Both the position numbers and the translations under genes were made by a program. 64,000 nucleotides of DNA from Candidatus Allochristensenella caecavium (lineage in GTDB: Bacteria; Bacillota; Clostridia; Christensenellales; QAND01), in assembly GCA_904397865.1 (NCBI GenBank), contig CAJFOS010000014.1, positions 1 to 64,000 on the forward strand. Direction: 5' to 3'. The notes beneath the pieces are model-generated. The model did no database searches. It was not told the origin of the DNA and saw nothing but the letters and a program-made list of their open reading frames with translations. Below, in pieces: positions 49,362 to 58,728 of the stretch. Within the stretch, counting starts at the first letter, position 1. Each line of letters starts with the position of its first letter.

Positions 49362-52300
49362 ATGCGGCTCAAACAGATTGATTTACACGGATTCAAATCC
49401 TTTGGAGACAAAGTTTCCATTGAACTGAGCGAAGGCGTGACGGCAATCGTTGGGCCGAACGGAAGCGGGAAGAGCAACGTATCCGATGCGGTGCGCTGGG
49501 TGTTGGGGGAACAGAGCGCCCGGGCATTGCGTGGCACAAAGATGGAGGACGTTATCTTTAATGGGGCCGAGAACCGCAAACCGTTATCCTATTGTGAAGT
49601 GACGTTGACATTTGATAATGAGGACCAGTTTCTGCATGTTCCACATAGCGAGGTGACAGTCACACGCCGTGTCTATCGAAGCGGAGAAAGCGAATACTTA
49701 ATCAACCAGGCAAACTGCCGGATGAAGGATATTCACGCGTTGTTTTATGATACGGGCGTAGGGCGTGAAGGATACAGTATTATCGGCCAGGGGCGTATTG
49801 AGGAAATATTATCCCCCAAGGGCGAAGAACGGCGTGCGGCACTGGAAGAAGCAGCAGGCGTTATGAAATACAAAGTGCGCCGCGAAGAAGCCCAACGGAA
49901 GCTGAACAATGTGGATAATGATATGTTGCGTGTCGGTGATATTTTGAGTGAGATTGAGCATTCGCTTGAACCGCTGCGTCAACAAAGTGAAGAGGCTGCG
50001 CATTATTTGGCATTGCGTGAAGAACTTAAAGATTTGGAAATCAATTTATTTCTCACGCAATACGACCGTAACCGAGAAAAAAATGTTGGTTTACAAAGAA
50101 ACATCGCTGAATTGGAAGCCATCGAAGCGGAGCGGAAAACGCATCAACAAGAACTCAAGGGGCAGGAAGAACTACACCGCGAAAAACTGATGCTGATGGA
50201 ACAATTGCTGGAAAAGGCGCGCGAAAAAGCCCTGCAGCTATCTACGCAGCAGCAGAAGGTGACAGGGGAAGCGGAACTGCTCGCACAGCGTATGACGTTT
50301 TTAAAAGAGGAATCCAGACGTCTGCAAGAACAAGAAGAAGCAGATGCATTGCGCTATGCGGAGATTCAGACGGCGCTTGCCCAGCGTGGAGAGATTTCGC
50401 AGGAAACGCTTGCACAGTTGGCGCTTCATGCGGATGCGCTGGATGTGCAGGCACAGCAGGCCAGTGAACGTGTATACGCCATGGAAGAAAAGTTGGATGT
50501 GCTGAAACAAAAGCTGATGGACCGCATGGGCCACGAAGGCGAACGAAAGGCGCGAGTGGCACGGCTGGAAACATTGCGGGCACAGGCGGGCGAACGCCGC
50601 AAAGAAATTCTTGCACGCCAAGAGACGGCCGCTGTGGATGTACAAAATGTCCAGGAAGAAGTCCGTCAGGTGCAGCAGGAGTATACACAGGCACAAACGA
50701 TGTTAACCGCGCTGCAGGGGGATGAGCACGTGCTGCAACAGCAGGAACAAGATGCATCGCGCGTGCTACAGCAGGCGCTACAACAGGCGCAAAATGCCCA
50801 GGCACAAGCGCGTGACGCCGAACATACGCTGACAATTCAAAAACAGCTGGCCCGCGATTTTGAAGGATATGCCAATAGTGTGCGACGGCTGATGAAAGAT
50901 GTGCAGACCGGGCAGATGGACCACACGGGTATTTTGGGTACGGTAGGTACGCTGGTGCGCGTTCCGCGCGAATACGAAAAAGCGATGGAACAGGCTTTGG
51001 GCGGCGGTCTGCAAAATGTCGTTGTGCAAGATGAACAAGTCGGTAAAAAGCTTATTCAATATTTACGTCAGCGTGATTATGGACGGGTCACCTTTTTGCC
51101 GCTGTCGACCTTACGTGCCCGCACTTTTTCCGTGCAGGAAAAACAGCAGATTCACGGCCCCGGCGTACTGGGTTGTGCGGTGGACTTGATTGGATTTGAC
51201 CCCAGCGTACGGAAAGCCATGGATTATTTGCTGGGACGCACCCTTGTCGTTGAAGATATGGACGCCGGACTTGCGGTGACGCGCAAATGTCCATTCTCAT
51301 TCCGCTGCGTGACGTTGGCGGGCGATATCCTTCAATCCAGCGGGGCTATGACAGGCGGAAGCGCTCGTGAACGCGGGCTGGTGTCTCGTGAACGCATGGT
51401 GGAGGAAGCGGCACAAAAAGCGGAGCAAGCACGGCAGGCAGCAAAACAAGCCGTCGCCTGTTGGGAAGAAGCACAGCAGGCGCATCAACAGCTGCAGGCG
51501 AAACTGACGGACGTACAGAAGCAGCTTTATGAAAAACAGGCGGAACTGCGCGCTTTGCAGGAGCGCCTGGACGCAACCGTATACGCCTACGAAAAGGCAC
51601 AGGCACAGCAGCAACAGTTGGCTGCTGAAGCGGCCCGTGTAACAGAGATGCTGCAAACGGCAGAACGCGATTTACACGCAGGCGAGTCGGACGAGACAGT
51701 GGATGAGCAGACGCTCAAAGCCAATATTGCGCTATATACGCAGGAATTGCATACGCTGCGTCAGGAACAGAAGGAGTGCTTGGAACAGGCACAGGTTGCC
51801 CAGATGGAACTGGCAGCGCGCACGAGTGAACAGAGTGCCTTGCAGGGCGACCGCCAGCGTTTGGAGCGAGAATTGCTGCGTCTGGAGCAGGGTAAGCAAA
51901 CACGCATGGCTTCCCGACTTCGCAATGAACAACAAGCTGAGCAGGACGTGGCCAAACAGGCGACAATGGTTGAACAGCTACGTGCGATGGAAGAAGAGAT
52001 TGGCCGCAATCAGGCAGCCCTGCAAAAGCTGGAAATGGAAAAGGAAAGCCTGCAGACAAAAGTGCGCTCCTGTTCATTCGAACAAGAACAAGCGGCGCAA
52101 CTGATTGCCGAATCGACGGAGCGCAGGTATCGTTTGAGTGCGCAGGTGGAACGCTTGGATGCTGAATTTGAGAATATTCAAAACAAATTGTGGGACAACT
52201 ATCAGCTTACCTATGCCCAGGCGGAACCCATGCGCAAGCCAGTGCCGCTGCAAAAGACCGTCCAGCAGGTCGAGCAGATTCACACTGAACTGCGGGAGAT

Positions 52301-52919
52301 GGATTATATCAATCCGGGTGCAATTGAAGAATATAAGCGGGTTAAGGAACGGTTTGATTTTCTTACGGCGCAAAAAGAGGATTTGGGAAAGGCCCGGCAG
52401 GATTTACAGACCTTGATTGTGGATTTAACGGAGGAGATGCAGAAGCGGTTTTTGGAGCAGTTCGCTGTCATCAACGAAAATTTTGGACGTATTTTTGTTC
52501 AACTTTTCGGTGGCGGGCATGCGGAGATGCGTCTACAGGACGAGAGCAACGCGATGGAATGCGGGATTGATATTATCGCACAGCCGCCGGGCAAAAAACT
52601 ACAGCAGATTACGCTGCTTTCCGGCGGGGAGCGTGCGCTTACAGCCATCGCCATTCTCTTTTCGCTTCTGGAACTCAAAGCGACGCCGTTTTGTATTCTC
52701 GATGAAATTGAGGCGGCGCTGGATGAAGAAAACCTACGGCTTTTAGCTGATTTCCTGCGCAGCTATTCCAAACGCACGCAGTTCATTGTCATTACCCATC
52801 GGCGGCCGACAATGGAAGCGGCGCAGGCGATGTATGGCATTGCAATGGAAGAAAAGGGCGTATCCAAACTGGTCAGCGTAAAATTCCATGAAAAGGAGCG
52901 AGAACATGCGGGGGCTTGA
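49362..52919 (+). CDS. smc: Chromosome segregation protein SMC
   Basis: 1185 residues, full length. The N-terminal ATPase half has Walker A (GPNGSGKSN). Two long coiled coils (about 165-500 and 680-1015), rich in Gln/Glu/Ala, flank a hinge (about 510-650; includes GTVGTLVRVPREYEKAMEQALG). The C-terminal half has LLSGGERALTAIA and Walker B (CILDEIEAALDE). It condenses and separates chromosomes with ScpA/ScpB, which are not in the window. Its end overlaps ftsY by 14 nt. Confidence 0.97.
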   Translation: MRLKQIDLHGFKSFGDKVSIELSEGVTAIVGPNGSGKSNVSDAVRWVLGEQSARALRGTKMEDVIFNGAENRKPLSYCEVTLTFDNEDQFLHVPHSEVTVTRRVYRSGESEYLINQANCRMKDIHALFYDTGVGREGYSIIGQGRIEEILSPKGEERRAALEEAAGVMKYKVRREEAQRKLNNVDNDMLRVGDILSEIEHSLEPLRQQSEEAAHYLALREELKDLEINLFLTQYDRNREKNVGLQRNIAELEAIEAERKTHQQELKGQEELHREKLMLMEQLLEKAREKALQLSTQQQKVTGEAELLAQRMTFLKEESRRLQEQEEADALRYAEIQTALAQRGEISQETLAQLALHADALDVQAQQASERVYAMEEKLDVLKQKLMDRMGHEGERKARVARLETLRAQAGERRKEILARQETAAVDVQNVQEEVRQVQQEYTQAQTMLTALQGDEHVLQQQEQDASRVLQQALQQAQNAQAQARDAEHTLTIQKQLARDFEGYANSVRRLMKDVQTGQMDHTGILGTVGTLVRVPREYEKAMEQALGGGLQNVVVQDEQVGKKLIQYLRQRDYGRVTFLPLSTLRARTFSVQEKQQIHGPGVLGCAVDLIGFDPSVRKAMDYLLGRTLVVEDMDAGLAVTRKCPFSFRCVTLAGDILQSSGAMTGGSARERGLVSRERMVEEAAQKAEQARQAAKQAVACWEEAQQAHQQLQAKLTDVQKQLYEKQAELRALQERLDATVYAYEKAQAQQQQLAAEAARVTEMLQTAERDLHAGESDETVDEQTLKANIALYTQELHTLRQEQKECLEQAQVAQMELAARTSEQSALQGDRQRLERELLRLEQGKQTRMASRLRNEQQAEQDVAKQATMVEQLRAMEEEIGRNQAALQKLEMEKESLQTKVRSCSFEQEQAAQLIAESTERRYRLSAQVERLDAEFENIQNKLWDNYQLTYAQAEPMRKPVPLQKTVQQVEQIHTELREMDYINPGAIEEYKRVKERFDFLTAQKEDLGKARQDLQTLIVDLTEEMQKRFLEQFAVINENFGRIFVQLFGGGHAEMRLQDESNAMECGIDIIAQPPGKKLQQITLLSGGERALTAIAILFSLLELKATPFCILDEIEAALDEENLRLLADFLRSYSKRTQFIVITHRRPTMEAAQAMYGIAMEEKGVSKLVSVKFHEKEREHAGA

Positions 52920-53775
52920 AAAAACCAAAAAAGGATTATTTGCCCGAATGGGCGGATTGTTTGCCAAGGAACTGGACGACGATTTTTATGACGGGCTGGA
53001 AGAGACGTTGATTCTGGCGGATGTGGGCGTTCAGACCGCGATGGAAATGGTTGACGAACTGCGCGTGCGCGCCAAGGAACAAAAGATAAAAAAAGCGGAG
53101 GACGCCAAGGCGTTGCTCGTTGACATTGCCGCACGGATGCTGGGACAGAGTGGGCCGGAATTTTCTTATCCAATGCTGTTGCTTGTTGTCGGGGTGAATG
53201 GTGCCGGCAAGACGACAACCATAGGTCGCCTCTCCAATGGCTTTCAGCGGGATGGCCACAAGGTGATGCTGGCGGCAGGAGATACGTTCCGCGCGGCGGC
53301 CGCTGAACAATTGGGCCTTTGGGCTGAGCGCACCGGCGCGCAGATGGTACGCGGCAAGGAAGGCGGCGACCCCGCTGCTGTTGTATTCGATGCCATTCAG
53401 GCGGCCAAAGCGCGCGGGTGCGACGTCGTTATCTGTGATACGGCCGGCCGCCTTCACAATCGAAAAAACCTGATGAGTGAACTGGAAAAAATCCACCGAG
53501 TGGTGGAGCGTGAGTTTGAAGGCTGCATAAAAACGCTGCTGGTGTTGGATGCGACAACAGGACTCAATGGGGTAGAGCAAGCGCGTGTATTCAGCGAGAT
53601 TGCCAAGGTAGATGGCATTGCACTGACCAAGCTGGATGGTACGGCCAAAGGTGGTGTGGCACTGGCGGTGGCGCATGAACACCAGTTGCCCGTTTGGTAT
53701 TGCGGCACGGGGGAAGGGCCGGAGGATTGGACATGTTTTGACGCACAGGCGTTTGCCAAAGCGCTGTTTGAATGA
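52906..53775 (+). CDS. ftsY: Signal recognition particle receptor FtsY
   Basis: 289 residues, the short Gram-positive form without a long acidic A domain. It has NG-domain GTPase motifs: GVNGAGKTTTIGRLS, DTFRAAAAEQL, DTAGRLHN and TKLDGTAKGG. It receives ribosome-SRP complexes at the membrane. The ATG at 52906 lies inside smc, 7 nt after AAGGAG, so expression is tied to smc. Terminator directly after the stop. Confidence 0.96.
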   Translation: MRGLEKTKKGLFARMGGLFAKELDDDFYDGLEETLILADVGVQTAMEMVDELRVRAKEQKIKKAEDAKALLVDIAARMLGQSGPEFSYPMLLLVVGVNGAGKTTTIGRLSNGFQRDGHKVMLAAGDTFRAAAAEQLGLWAERTGAQMVRGKEGGDPAAVVFDAIQAAKARGCDVVICDTAGRLHNRKNLMSELEKIHRVVEREFEGCIKTLLVLDATTGLNGVEQARVFSEIAKVDGIALTKLDGTAKGGVALAVAHEHQLPVWYCGTGEGPEDWTCFDAQAFAKALFE

Positions 53776-53781
53776 AATTGC

Positions 53782-53807
53782 AAAGCGTGCTTGACAGCGC
53801 GCTTTTT
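53782..53807 (+). terminator. ftsY terminator whose loop is the next -35 box
   Basis: Stem 53782-53790 with 53797-53805 (one G-T pair), T run to 53807. The six-base loop 53791-53796 is exactly TTGACA. Confidence 0.82.
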
Positions 53808-53819
53808 CTATGGTTTAAT
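53791..53819 (+). promoter_or_regulatory. Promoter of ylxM-ffh
   Basis: TTGACA (53791-53796), 17-nt spacer including the ftsY terminator's 3' arm and T run, TTTAAT (53814-53819). Confidence 0.72.
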
Positions 53820-53863
53820 ACTCGGGTGTAAAGCGAAAAGCCTTTACAGGGAAGAGGGCGTAG

Positions 53864-54196
53864 TTGGAAAAGAAAGCATGGTTGGAACTGCTGATGGATT
53901 TTTATGGACAGACGCTGACTGAACGTCAACGCCGCGCCGTAGAAGCATATTGCGGAGAGGATTATTCGCTTTCAGAGATTGCGCAGAGTGAAGGAATCAG
54001 CCGTCAGGGCGTGCGGGATGCGCTGGTACGGGCCGAAAAATCGTTGACGGCCATGGAGGACCAGCTACAGATTGTGACGCGTTATCTGGCATTGAAAAAT
54101 GGTTTGCAGCAGGTGTGCAAGGACTTGGATGCGAAGCATTGCCAGGAGCAGGCGGCACAGATACGCCAGCTTTTGGCAAGATGGGAGGGACAGTAA
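53864..54196 (+). CDS. ylxM: YlxM / UPF0122 family helix-turn-helix protein
   Basis: 110 residues. A sigma-70 region-4-like helix-turn-helix (LTERQRRAVEAYCGEDYSLSEIAQSEGISRQGVRDALVRAE, spread over about 16-56) is typical of YlxM, which is linked to the signal recognition particle. Start TTG at 53864 after a GAAGAGGG tract. The ffh ATG follows its TAA with no gap, so the pair is translated together. Confidence 0.93.
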   Translation: MEKKAWLELLMDFYGQTLTERQRRAVEAYCGEDYSLSEIAQSEGISRQGVRDALVRAEKSLTAMEDQLQIVTRYLALKNGLQQVCKDLDAKHCQEQAAQIRQLLARWEGQ

Positions 54197-55525
54197 ATGG
54201 CCTTCGATTCATTGGGAAATAAGCTGAAAGGCGTTTTAAACAAATTAACCGGTCGCGGGATGTTGACGGAAGCGGACGTCAAGGTGGCAATGCGCGAAGT
54301 GCGTGTAGCATTGTTGGAAGCGGACGTTAACTTCAAGGTCGCCAAAGAGTTTGTAGCGGCGGTAACGGAACGCGCTGTGGGACAGGAAGTGCTCAAGAGC
54401 CTAACACCGGGGCAGCAGGTTGTCAAAATTGTGCAGGATGAGTTGACTAGGCTCATGGGCGGGCAGAACGCGAAGCTGCAAGTGGCAAGTAAGCCGCCGA
54501 CGGTAATTGTGCTATGCGGCTTGCAGGGTGCAGGGAAAACAACCTTTGCCGGCAAGTTGGCGTTGTATTTAAAAAAGATGGGCAAAAAACCAATGTTGGC
54601 CGCCTGCGACACGGTGCGGCCTGCGGCGGTAGAGCAACTCAAGGTTTTAGGCAAGCAGGTGGATGTACCGGTTCATTTCGGCGGCAACGACCCGGTGAAG
54701 ATTGCCAAAGAAGCGGTAAAAGTCGCCAAGGACCAGATGCGTGATACCTTGATTATCGATACGGCCGGCCGGTTGCACATCGACGAAGAATTGATGCAGC
54801 AGATTCAACGCATTTGTCAAACCGTAGACCCGACGGAAATTTTGTTGGTTGTTGATGCAATGACCGGGCAAGACGCCGTCAACATAGCCAAGCGCTTTGA
54901 TGAAACCGTGCCGGTGACAGGCATCGTATTGACCAAGCTTGACGGTGATGCGCGCGGCGGTGCGGCGCTGTCCATGCGCGCGGTGACGGGGAAACCCATC
55001 AAATTTGCCGGCGTAGGGGAAAAATTGGAAAATATCGAGGTGTTCCACCCAGAACGGATGGCGTCCCGGATTTTAGGGATGGGCGACATGCTGACACTGA
55101 TTGAAAAGGCGCAAGCCAATTACGATGCAGAGAAAGCGGCGGCCATGGAGCAGAAACTGCGCCGGGCGGAGTTTACCATGGAGGACTTTCTTGACCAGAT
55201 GCGCCAGGTACAAAACATGGGCGGCGCAGAAGAGATTGCCGCGATGCTGCCCGGCATGGGCATGGGGCGCAAGATGGGGAATGTACAGGTGGACCCCAAA
55301 CGGCTGACGCGCATGGAGGCTATCATTTTGTCCATGACGCCGGAGGAACGCCGGCGCCCGGAAATCATCAACGCTTCCCGTCGTAAGCGCATTGCGCGCG
55401 GAAGCGGAACACAGGTGAGCGATGTCAACCGGATGCTCAATGAATTTGAAGGCGTCCGAAAGATGATTAAACAGTTCACCGGGAATAAAACGATGCGAAA
55501 GCGCGGATTTAGAATGCCGTTTTAG
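54197..55525 (+). CDS. ffh: Signal recognition particle protein Ffh (SRP54)
   Basis: 442 residues. It has an N domain, G domain motifs (GLQGAGKTTFAGKLA, DTVRPAAVEQL, DTAGRLHID, TKLDGDARGG), and a methionine-rich M domain (about 300-440) that binds signal sequences and SRP RNA. With FtsY it targets membrane and secreted proteins, of which this window encodes many. The SRP RNA gene is not in the window. Confidence 0.97.
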   Translation: MAFDSLGNKLKGVLNKLTGRGMLTEADVKVAMREVRVALLEADVNFKVAKEFVAAVTERAVGQEVLKSLTPGQQVVKIVQDELTRLMGGQNAKLQVASKPPTVIVLCGLQGAGKTTFAGKLALYLKKMGKKPMLAACDTVRPAAVEQLKVLGKQVDVPVHFGGNDPVKIAKEAVKVAKDQMRDTLIIDTAGRLHIDEELMQQIQRICQTVDPTEILLVVDAMTGQDAVNIAKRFDETVPVTGIVLTKLDGDARGGAALSMRAVTGKPIKFAGVGEKLENIEVFHPERMASRILGMGDMLTLIEKAQANYDAEKAAAMEQKLRRAEFTMEDFLDQMRQVQNMGGAEEIAAMLPGMGMGRKMGNVQVDPKRLTRMEAIILSMTPEERRRPEIINASRRKRIARGSGTQVSDVNRMLNEFEGVRKMIKQFTGNKTMRKRGFRMPF

Positions 55526-55581
55526 GCAAGCGCTTTTGATAAAGAAATCATCATCCAAAAGGGATGAAGGAGGAAACACAT

Positions 55582-55827
55582 ATGGCAGTAAAAATTCGCA
55601 TGAAGAGAATGGGCGCCAAAAAGGCTCCGTTCTACAGGATTGTTGTTTCGGATTCGCGCTCTCCGCGTGACGGCCGTTTCATCGAGGAAATTGGAACGTA
55701 CAATCCGTTGACCGACCCGGGCACGATTAACATCAAAGCTGACCGTGCGCAATACTGGCTCAGCAATGGGGCGCAGCCGTCGGATACCGTTCGTGCGCTT
55801 TTGAAAAAGAGCGGCGTGACGGAATAA
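55582..55827 (+). CDS. rpsP: 30S ribosomal protein S16
   Basis: 81 residues. The N-terminal [24 protein letters not shown] pattern, seen here in two blocks, and EEIGTYNP are diagnostic. The start is the ATG at 55582, 8 nt after AAGGAGG; an in-frame ATG at 55564 precedes the RBS. First gene of the rpsP-khpA-rimM-trmD run. Confidence 0.97.
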   Translation: MAVKIRMKRMGAKKAPFYRIVVSDSRSPRDGRFIEEIGTYNPLTDPGTINIKADRAQYWLSNGAQPSDTVRALLKKSGVTE

Positions 55828-55840
55828 GAAGGGGTAGCGT

Positions 55841-56077
55841 ATGGAAAACCTGGTAAGCTTTATTGCGAAATCCTTGGTGGACCACCCGGAAGATGTGGAT
55901 GTCAAGCGCATAGAAAATGGAACGGACGTGACGATTGAACTGCGTGTCAACCCGGAGGATATGGGGAAGGTAATCGGTAAACAAGGCCGTATTGCAAAAT
56001 CCATCCGCACGGTGGTCAAAGCCGCGGCGGCCAAGGAAAACAAGCAGATTCGTTACGGTGTGGATATCATCGAATGA
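55841..56077 (+). CDS. khpA: KH-domain RNA-binding protein KhpA
   Basis: 78 residues, a single KH domain with the GKVIGKQGRIAKSIRTVVKA loop. KhpA pairs with KhpB (not in window) to bind many RNAs and affects cell division in Gram-positives. Conserved place between rpsP and rimM; overlaps rimM by 4 nt. Confidence 0.95.
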   Translation: MENLVSFIAKSLVDHPEDVDVKRIENGTDVTIELRVNPEDMGKVIGKQGRIAKSIRTVVKAAAAKENKQIRYGVDIIE

Positions 56078-56598
56078 AACAGAACGTGTTGCGTATCGGC
56101 TTTGTACTGCGCCCGCAGGGTATTCGCGGCGAATTGAAAGTCGAACCGTTGACGGACCACCCGCAGCGTTTCAGCGATGCAAAAGAGGTGTTGTTGGAAC
56201 AGGAAGGGCAATATACCCCTGTCCGAATGACAACAAACCGTATTACCGGCGATGCCGTATATGTGTATCTGGAAGGATATTATACGCGGGATGCAGCGGA
56301 AAAGCTGCGAGGTGCGTATATATGCGTTCCACGTGAACAAGCGGTACCGCTACCGGAAGGAAGCTGGTTTGTCTGTGATTTACTGGGCCTCTCAGTACGA
56401 ACGCAAAGCCAGACGATTGGTACGCTGTGCGATGTGATTCGAACCGGTGCAGTCGATGTGTATGAGGTGAAGAAGGAAGCAGGCGGAACGCTGCGTTTTC
56501 CGGCCTTGAAACGTGTGATTGTACAGGTGGACATTGAACAGGGTATCATGCTGCTGGATGAACAGGCGCTTTCAGAGGTGCGAATCGATGCGGATTAG
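56074..56598 (+). CDS. rimM: Ribosome maturation factor RimM
   Basis: 174 residues. N-terminal RimM beta barrel (LRIGFVLRPQGIRGELKVEPLTDHP, over two blocks) and a PRC-barrel C-terminal half (GSWFVCDLLGLSV to RVIVQVDIEQGIMLL). It binds S19 and helps mature the 30S head. Overlaps khpA by 4 nt and trmD by 11 nt. Confidence 0.95.
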   Translation: MKQNVLRIGFVLRPQGIRGELKVEPLTDHPQRFSDAKEVLLEQEGQYTPVRMTTNRITGDAVYVYLEGYYTRDAAEKLRGAYICVPREQAVPLPEGSWFVCDLLGLSVRTQSQTIGTLCDVIRTGAVDVYEVKKEAGGTLRFPALKRVIVQVDIEQGIMLLDEQALSEVRIDAD

Positions 56599-57292
56599 CT
56601 TTTTAACCCTATTCCCCCAAATGTTTCCCGGCGTTTTGCAGGAGAGCATGCTCAAACGGGCGACGGATAAAGGGTTGCTTTCGTTCGCATTGTATGATAT
56701 TCGTGCATTCGCAGAAAACAAACATCATCAGGCAGATGACTATCCGTTTGGTGGTGGGCAGGGAATGTTGCTGATGCCGCAGCCAATTTTCGATTGCATG
56801 GCGCAGGCAGAACGTGAAGGAACCGGCCGGGCTCGGCGTATCTATCTTTCGCCTAAGGGAACGCGGTTGACTACGAAGGTTGCCCAGCGTCTGGCGCAGG
56901 AAGATGAATTGATTTTGCTGTGCGGTCACTATGAAGGCGTGGACCAGCGGGTGTTGGACACGCTGATTGATGAAGAAATCTCTTTGGGAGACTTCATACT
57001 TACCGGCGGCGAAATCGCGGCGATGGCTTTGGCAGATTGTGTGGCGCGGTTTATTCCAGGGGTATTGGGCGATGCGATGAGCGCGCATGACGAAAGCTTT
57101 TCCGACGGGCTGTTGGAATATCCGCAATATACACGGCCGAGTGATTTTCGCGGGCTGAAAGTGCCGGATGTCTTGCTCAGCGGCAATCATGCCCAAATTC
57201 AGAAATGGCGTAGAGAACAGGCAGAGCAGATTACAAGACAAAGACGGCCGGATTTGTTTGAACAGCAAGAGAAACCGGCTAAAGAAAAATGA
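56588..57292 (+). CDS. trmD: tRNA (guanine(37)-N(1))-methyltransferase
   Basis: 234 residues, SPOUT fold. It has ISFLTLFPQMFPG, DYPFGGGQGMLLMPQP, the knot motif LLCGHYEGVDQRVLD, and SLGDFILTGGEIAAM. It methylates G37 of tRNAs to keep the reading frame, using SAM from MetK. The ATG at 56588 is inside rimM; the long upstream frame is rimM's shadow. Confidence 0.96.
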   Translation: MRISFLTLFPQMFPGVLQESMLKRATDKGLLSFALYDIRAFAENKHHQADDYPFGGGQGMLLMPQPIFDCMAQAEREGTGRARRIYLSPKGTRLTTKVAQRLAQEDELILLCGHYEGVDQRVLDTLIDEEISLGDFILTGGEIAAMALADCVARFIPGVLGDAMSAHDESFSDGLLEYPQYTRPSDFRGLKVPDVLLSGNHAQIQKWRREQAEQITRQRRPDLFEQQEKPAKEK

Positions 57293-57296
57293 TGAC

Positions 57297-57325
57297 TTGC
57301 GAGGAAAATAGGAGCATGCTATGAT
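57297..57325 (+). promoter_or_regulatory. Promoter of rplS
   Basis: TTGCGA (57297-57302), 17-nt spacer, TATGAT (57320-57325). The leader of about 37 nt could hold the known small L19 leader structure, but I cannot confirm it. Confidence 0.55.
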
Positions 57326-57368
57326 AGGCGTGCTGAACATCCTTGCATATATAGGAGGAAGCGTTGAG

Positions 57369-57719
57369 ATGAACGAAATCATCAAAAATATTGAACAACA
57401 GCAGTTGCGCACCGATTTGCCGGAAATCGCAATTGGCGATACGGTACGCGTATTTGTAAAGGTTGTCGAAGGCAACCGTGAACGCTTGCAGGCCTTTGAA
57501 GGGACGGTAATTGCGCGTCAACATGGCGGCTTGCGCGAAACCTTCACCGTTCGCCGCGTCAGCTACGGCATTGGGGTAGAACGTATCTTCCCGCTGCACA
57601 GCCCGCGTGTGGACCACATTGAAGTCGTTCGCCACGGAAAAGTGCGCCGTGCGAAGTTGTACTATCTACGCGACCGCGTAGGGAAAGCGTCCAAACTCAA
57701 AGAACGGCAATCCCGCTAA
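57369..57719 (+). CDS. rplS: 50S ribosomal protein L19
   Basis: 116 residues. It has [29 protein letters not shown] (two blocks), [22 protein letters not shown] and [11 protein letters not shown], as expected for L19. The ATG at 57369 is 10 nt after AGGAGG. Conserved place after trmD; ended by a strong terminator. Confidence 0.97.
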   Translation: MNEIIKNIEQQQLRTDLPEIAIGDTVRVFVKVVEGNRERLQAFEGTVIARQHGGLRETFTVRRVSYGIGVERIFPLHSPRVDHIEVVRHGKVRRAKLYYLRDRVGKASKLKERQSR

Positions 57720-57732
57720 AAACAACGACCTG

Positions 57733-57760
57733 AAAAGAGACGCCGCGCGTCTCTTTTTTT
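57733..57760 (+). terminator. Terminator of rplS
   Basis: An 11-bp stem (57733-57743 with 57747-57757) and T run, 14 nt past the stop. Confidence 0.88.
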
Positions 57761-57788
57761 ATAAATACAGGGAATACACGAAGATGGA

Positions 57789-57817
57789 TTGTATAAAAAG
57801 CGGATTCCGTTTATCAT
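57789..57817 (+). promoter_or_regulatory. Promoter of rbgA-rnhB-yraN
   Basis: TTGTAT (57789-57794), 17-nt spacer, TATCAT (57812-57817), 32 nt before the rbgA start. Confidence 0.5.
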
Positions 57818-57849
57818 AAAACAAGTGTAAACGAAAGGACGTAGGGAGT

Positions 57850-58728
57850 TTGATTCACTGGTATCCAGGGCATATGGCCAAGGCCAAACGCGAAATGGCA
57901 CAGACGCTTTCGCTGGCAGATGTTGCGATTGAAGTATTGGATGCACGCGCGCCGGAGGCAAGCCGCAATCCGGATTTGGCCAAGCTGTTTGCTCATAAGC
58001 CACGCGTTGTGGTGCTCAATAAAGAAGATATGGCTGACCCGGCCGTAAGTAAGGCGTGGCTGCAGCACTATCGTGCGCAGGGCGCTCAGGCGGTGCTCTA
58101 TTGCGCGACAAAAAGCGGAGGGAATGCTCCCATTCTCAAAGCGATTGAAAAAGCAGCCGAGCCAGTTGTAGCGCGATGGGCTGCGCGCGGTGCAGTCAAA
58201 CCTGTCCGTGTTATGATTGCGGGTATTCCCAACGTGGGGAAAAGCAGTTTGATTAACTGCCTTTCCGGAAAGTCGCGTACAAAGGTGGGCGCTACGCCGG
58301 GGGTAACAAGAGGAAAACAATGGGTACGCCTTTCCCCGCGGCTGGAGTTGCTGGATACACCGGGCATCCTATGGCCGAAGCTGGAAAATCGAGAGGGCGC
58401 CATGCGCTTGGCCATCCTCAATGCCATCCGGGATGAGGTGCTGGAGACGATGGAAATTGCAGCGGGGTTGATTGAGATTTTGCAGACAATGGCCCCCCAG
58501 GCCATTGTCAATCGCTATGGAGTGGAGACGGAAGCAAAACCTGTGGAAGAAATTCTGCATGGCATCGGGAAACGCCGCGGATTCATCGTTAAAGGCGGAG
58601 AAGTGGACGAAGAACGTGCCGCCGTCAACTTGATAGATGAATTCCGCAGCGGAAAACTGGGACGCATTTCGCTGGAACAGCCCAAACAGATAGACGGGGA
58701 GAAGGCACATGAAACAGACCGAATATGA
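57850..58728 (+). CDS. rbgA: Ribosome biogenesis GTPase RbgA (YlqF)
   Basis: 292 residues. A circularly permuted GTPase: HWYPGHMAKAKREM opens it, then the G4 motif (LNKEDM), G1 (GIPNVGKSSLIN), and G3 (DTPGILWPK). The C-terminal domain includes RGFIVKGGEVDEERAAVNLIDEF (two blocks). It completes late 50S subunit assembly. The start is TTG at 57850; GGGAG lies very close, AAAGGA at about 10 nt. Overlaps rnhB by 20 nt. Confidence 0.95.
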   Translation: MIHWYPGHMAKAKREMAQTLSLADVAIEVLDARAPEASRNPDLAKLFAHKPRVVVLNKEDMADPAVSKAWLQHYRAQGAQAVLYCATKSGGNAPILKAIEKAAEPVVARWAARGAVKPVRVMIAGIPNVGKSSLINCLSGKSRTKVGATPGVTRGKQWVRLSPRLELLDTPGILWPKLENREGAMRLAILNAIRDEVLETMEIAAGLIEILQTMAPQAIVNRYGVETEAKPVEEILHGIGKRRGFIVKGGEVDEERAAVNLIDEFRSGKLGRISLEQPKQIDGEKAHETDRI

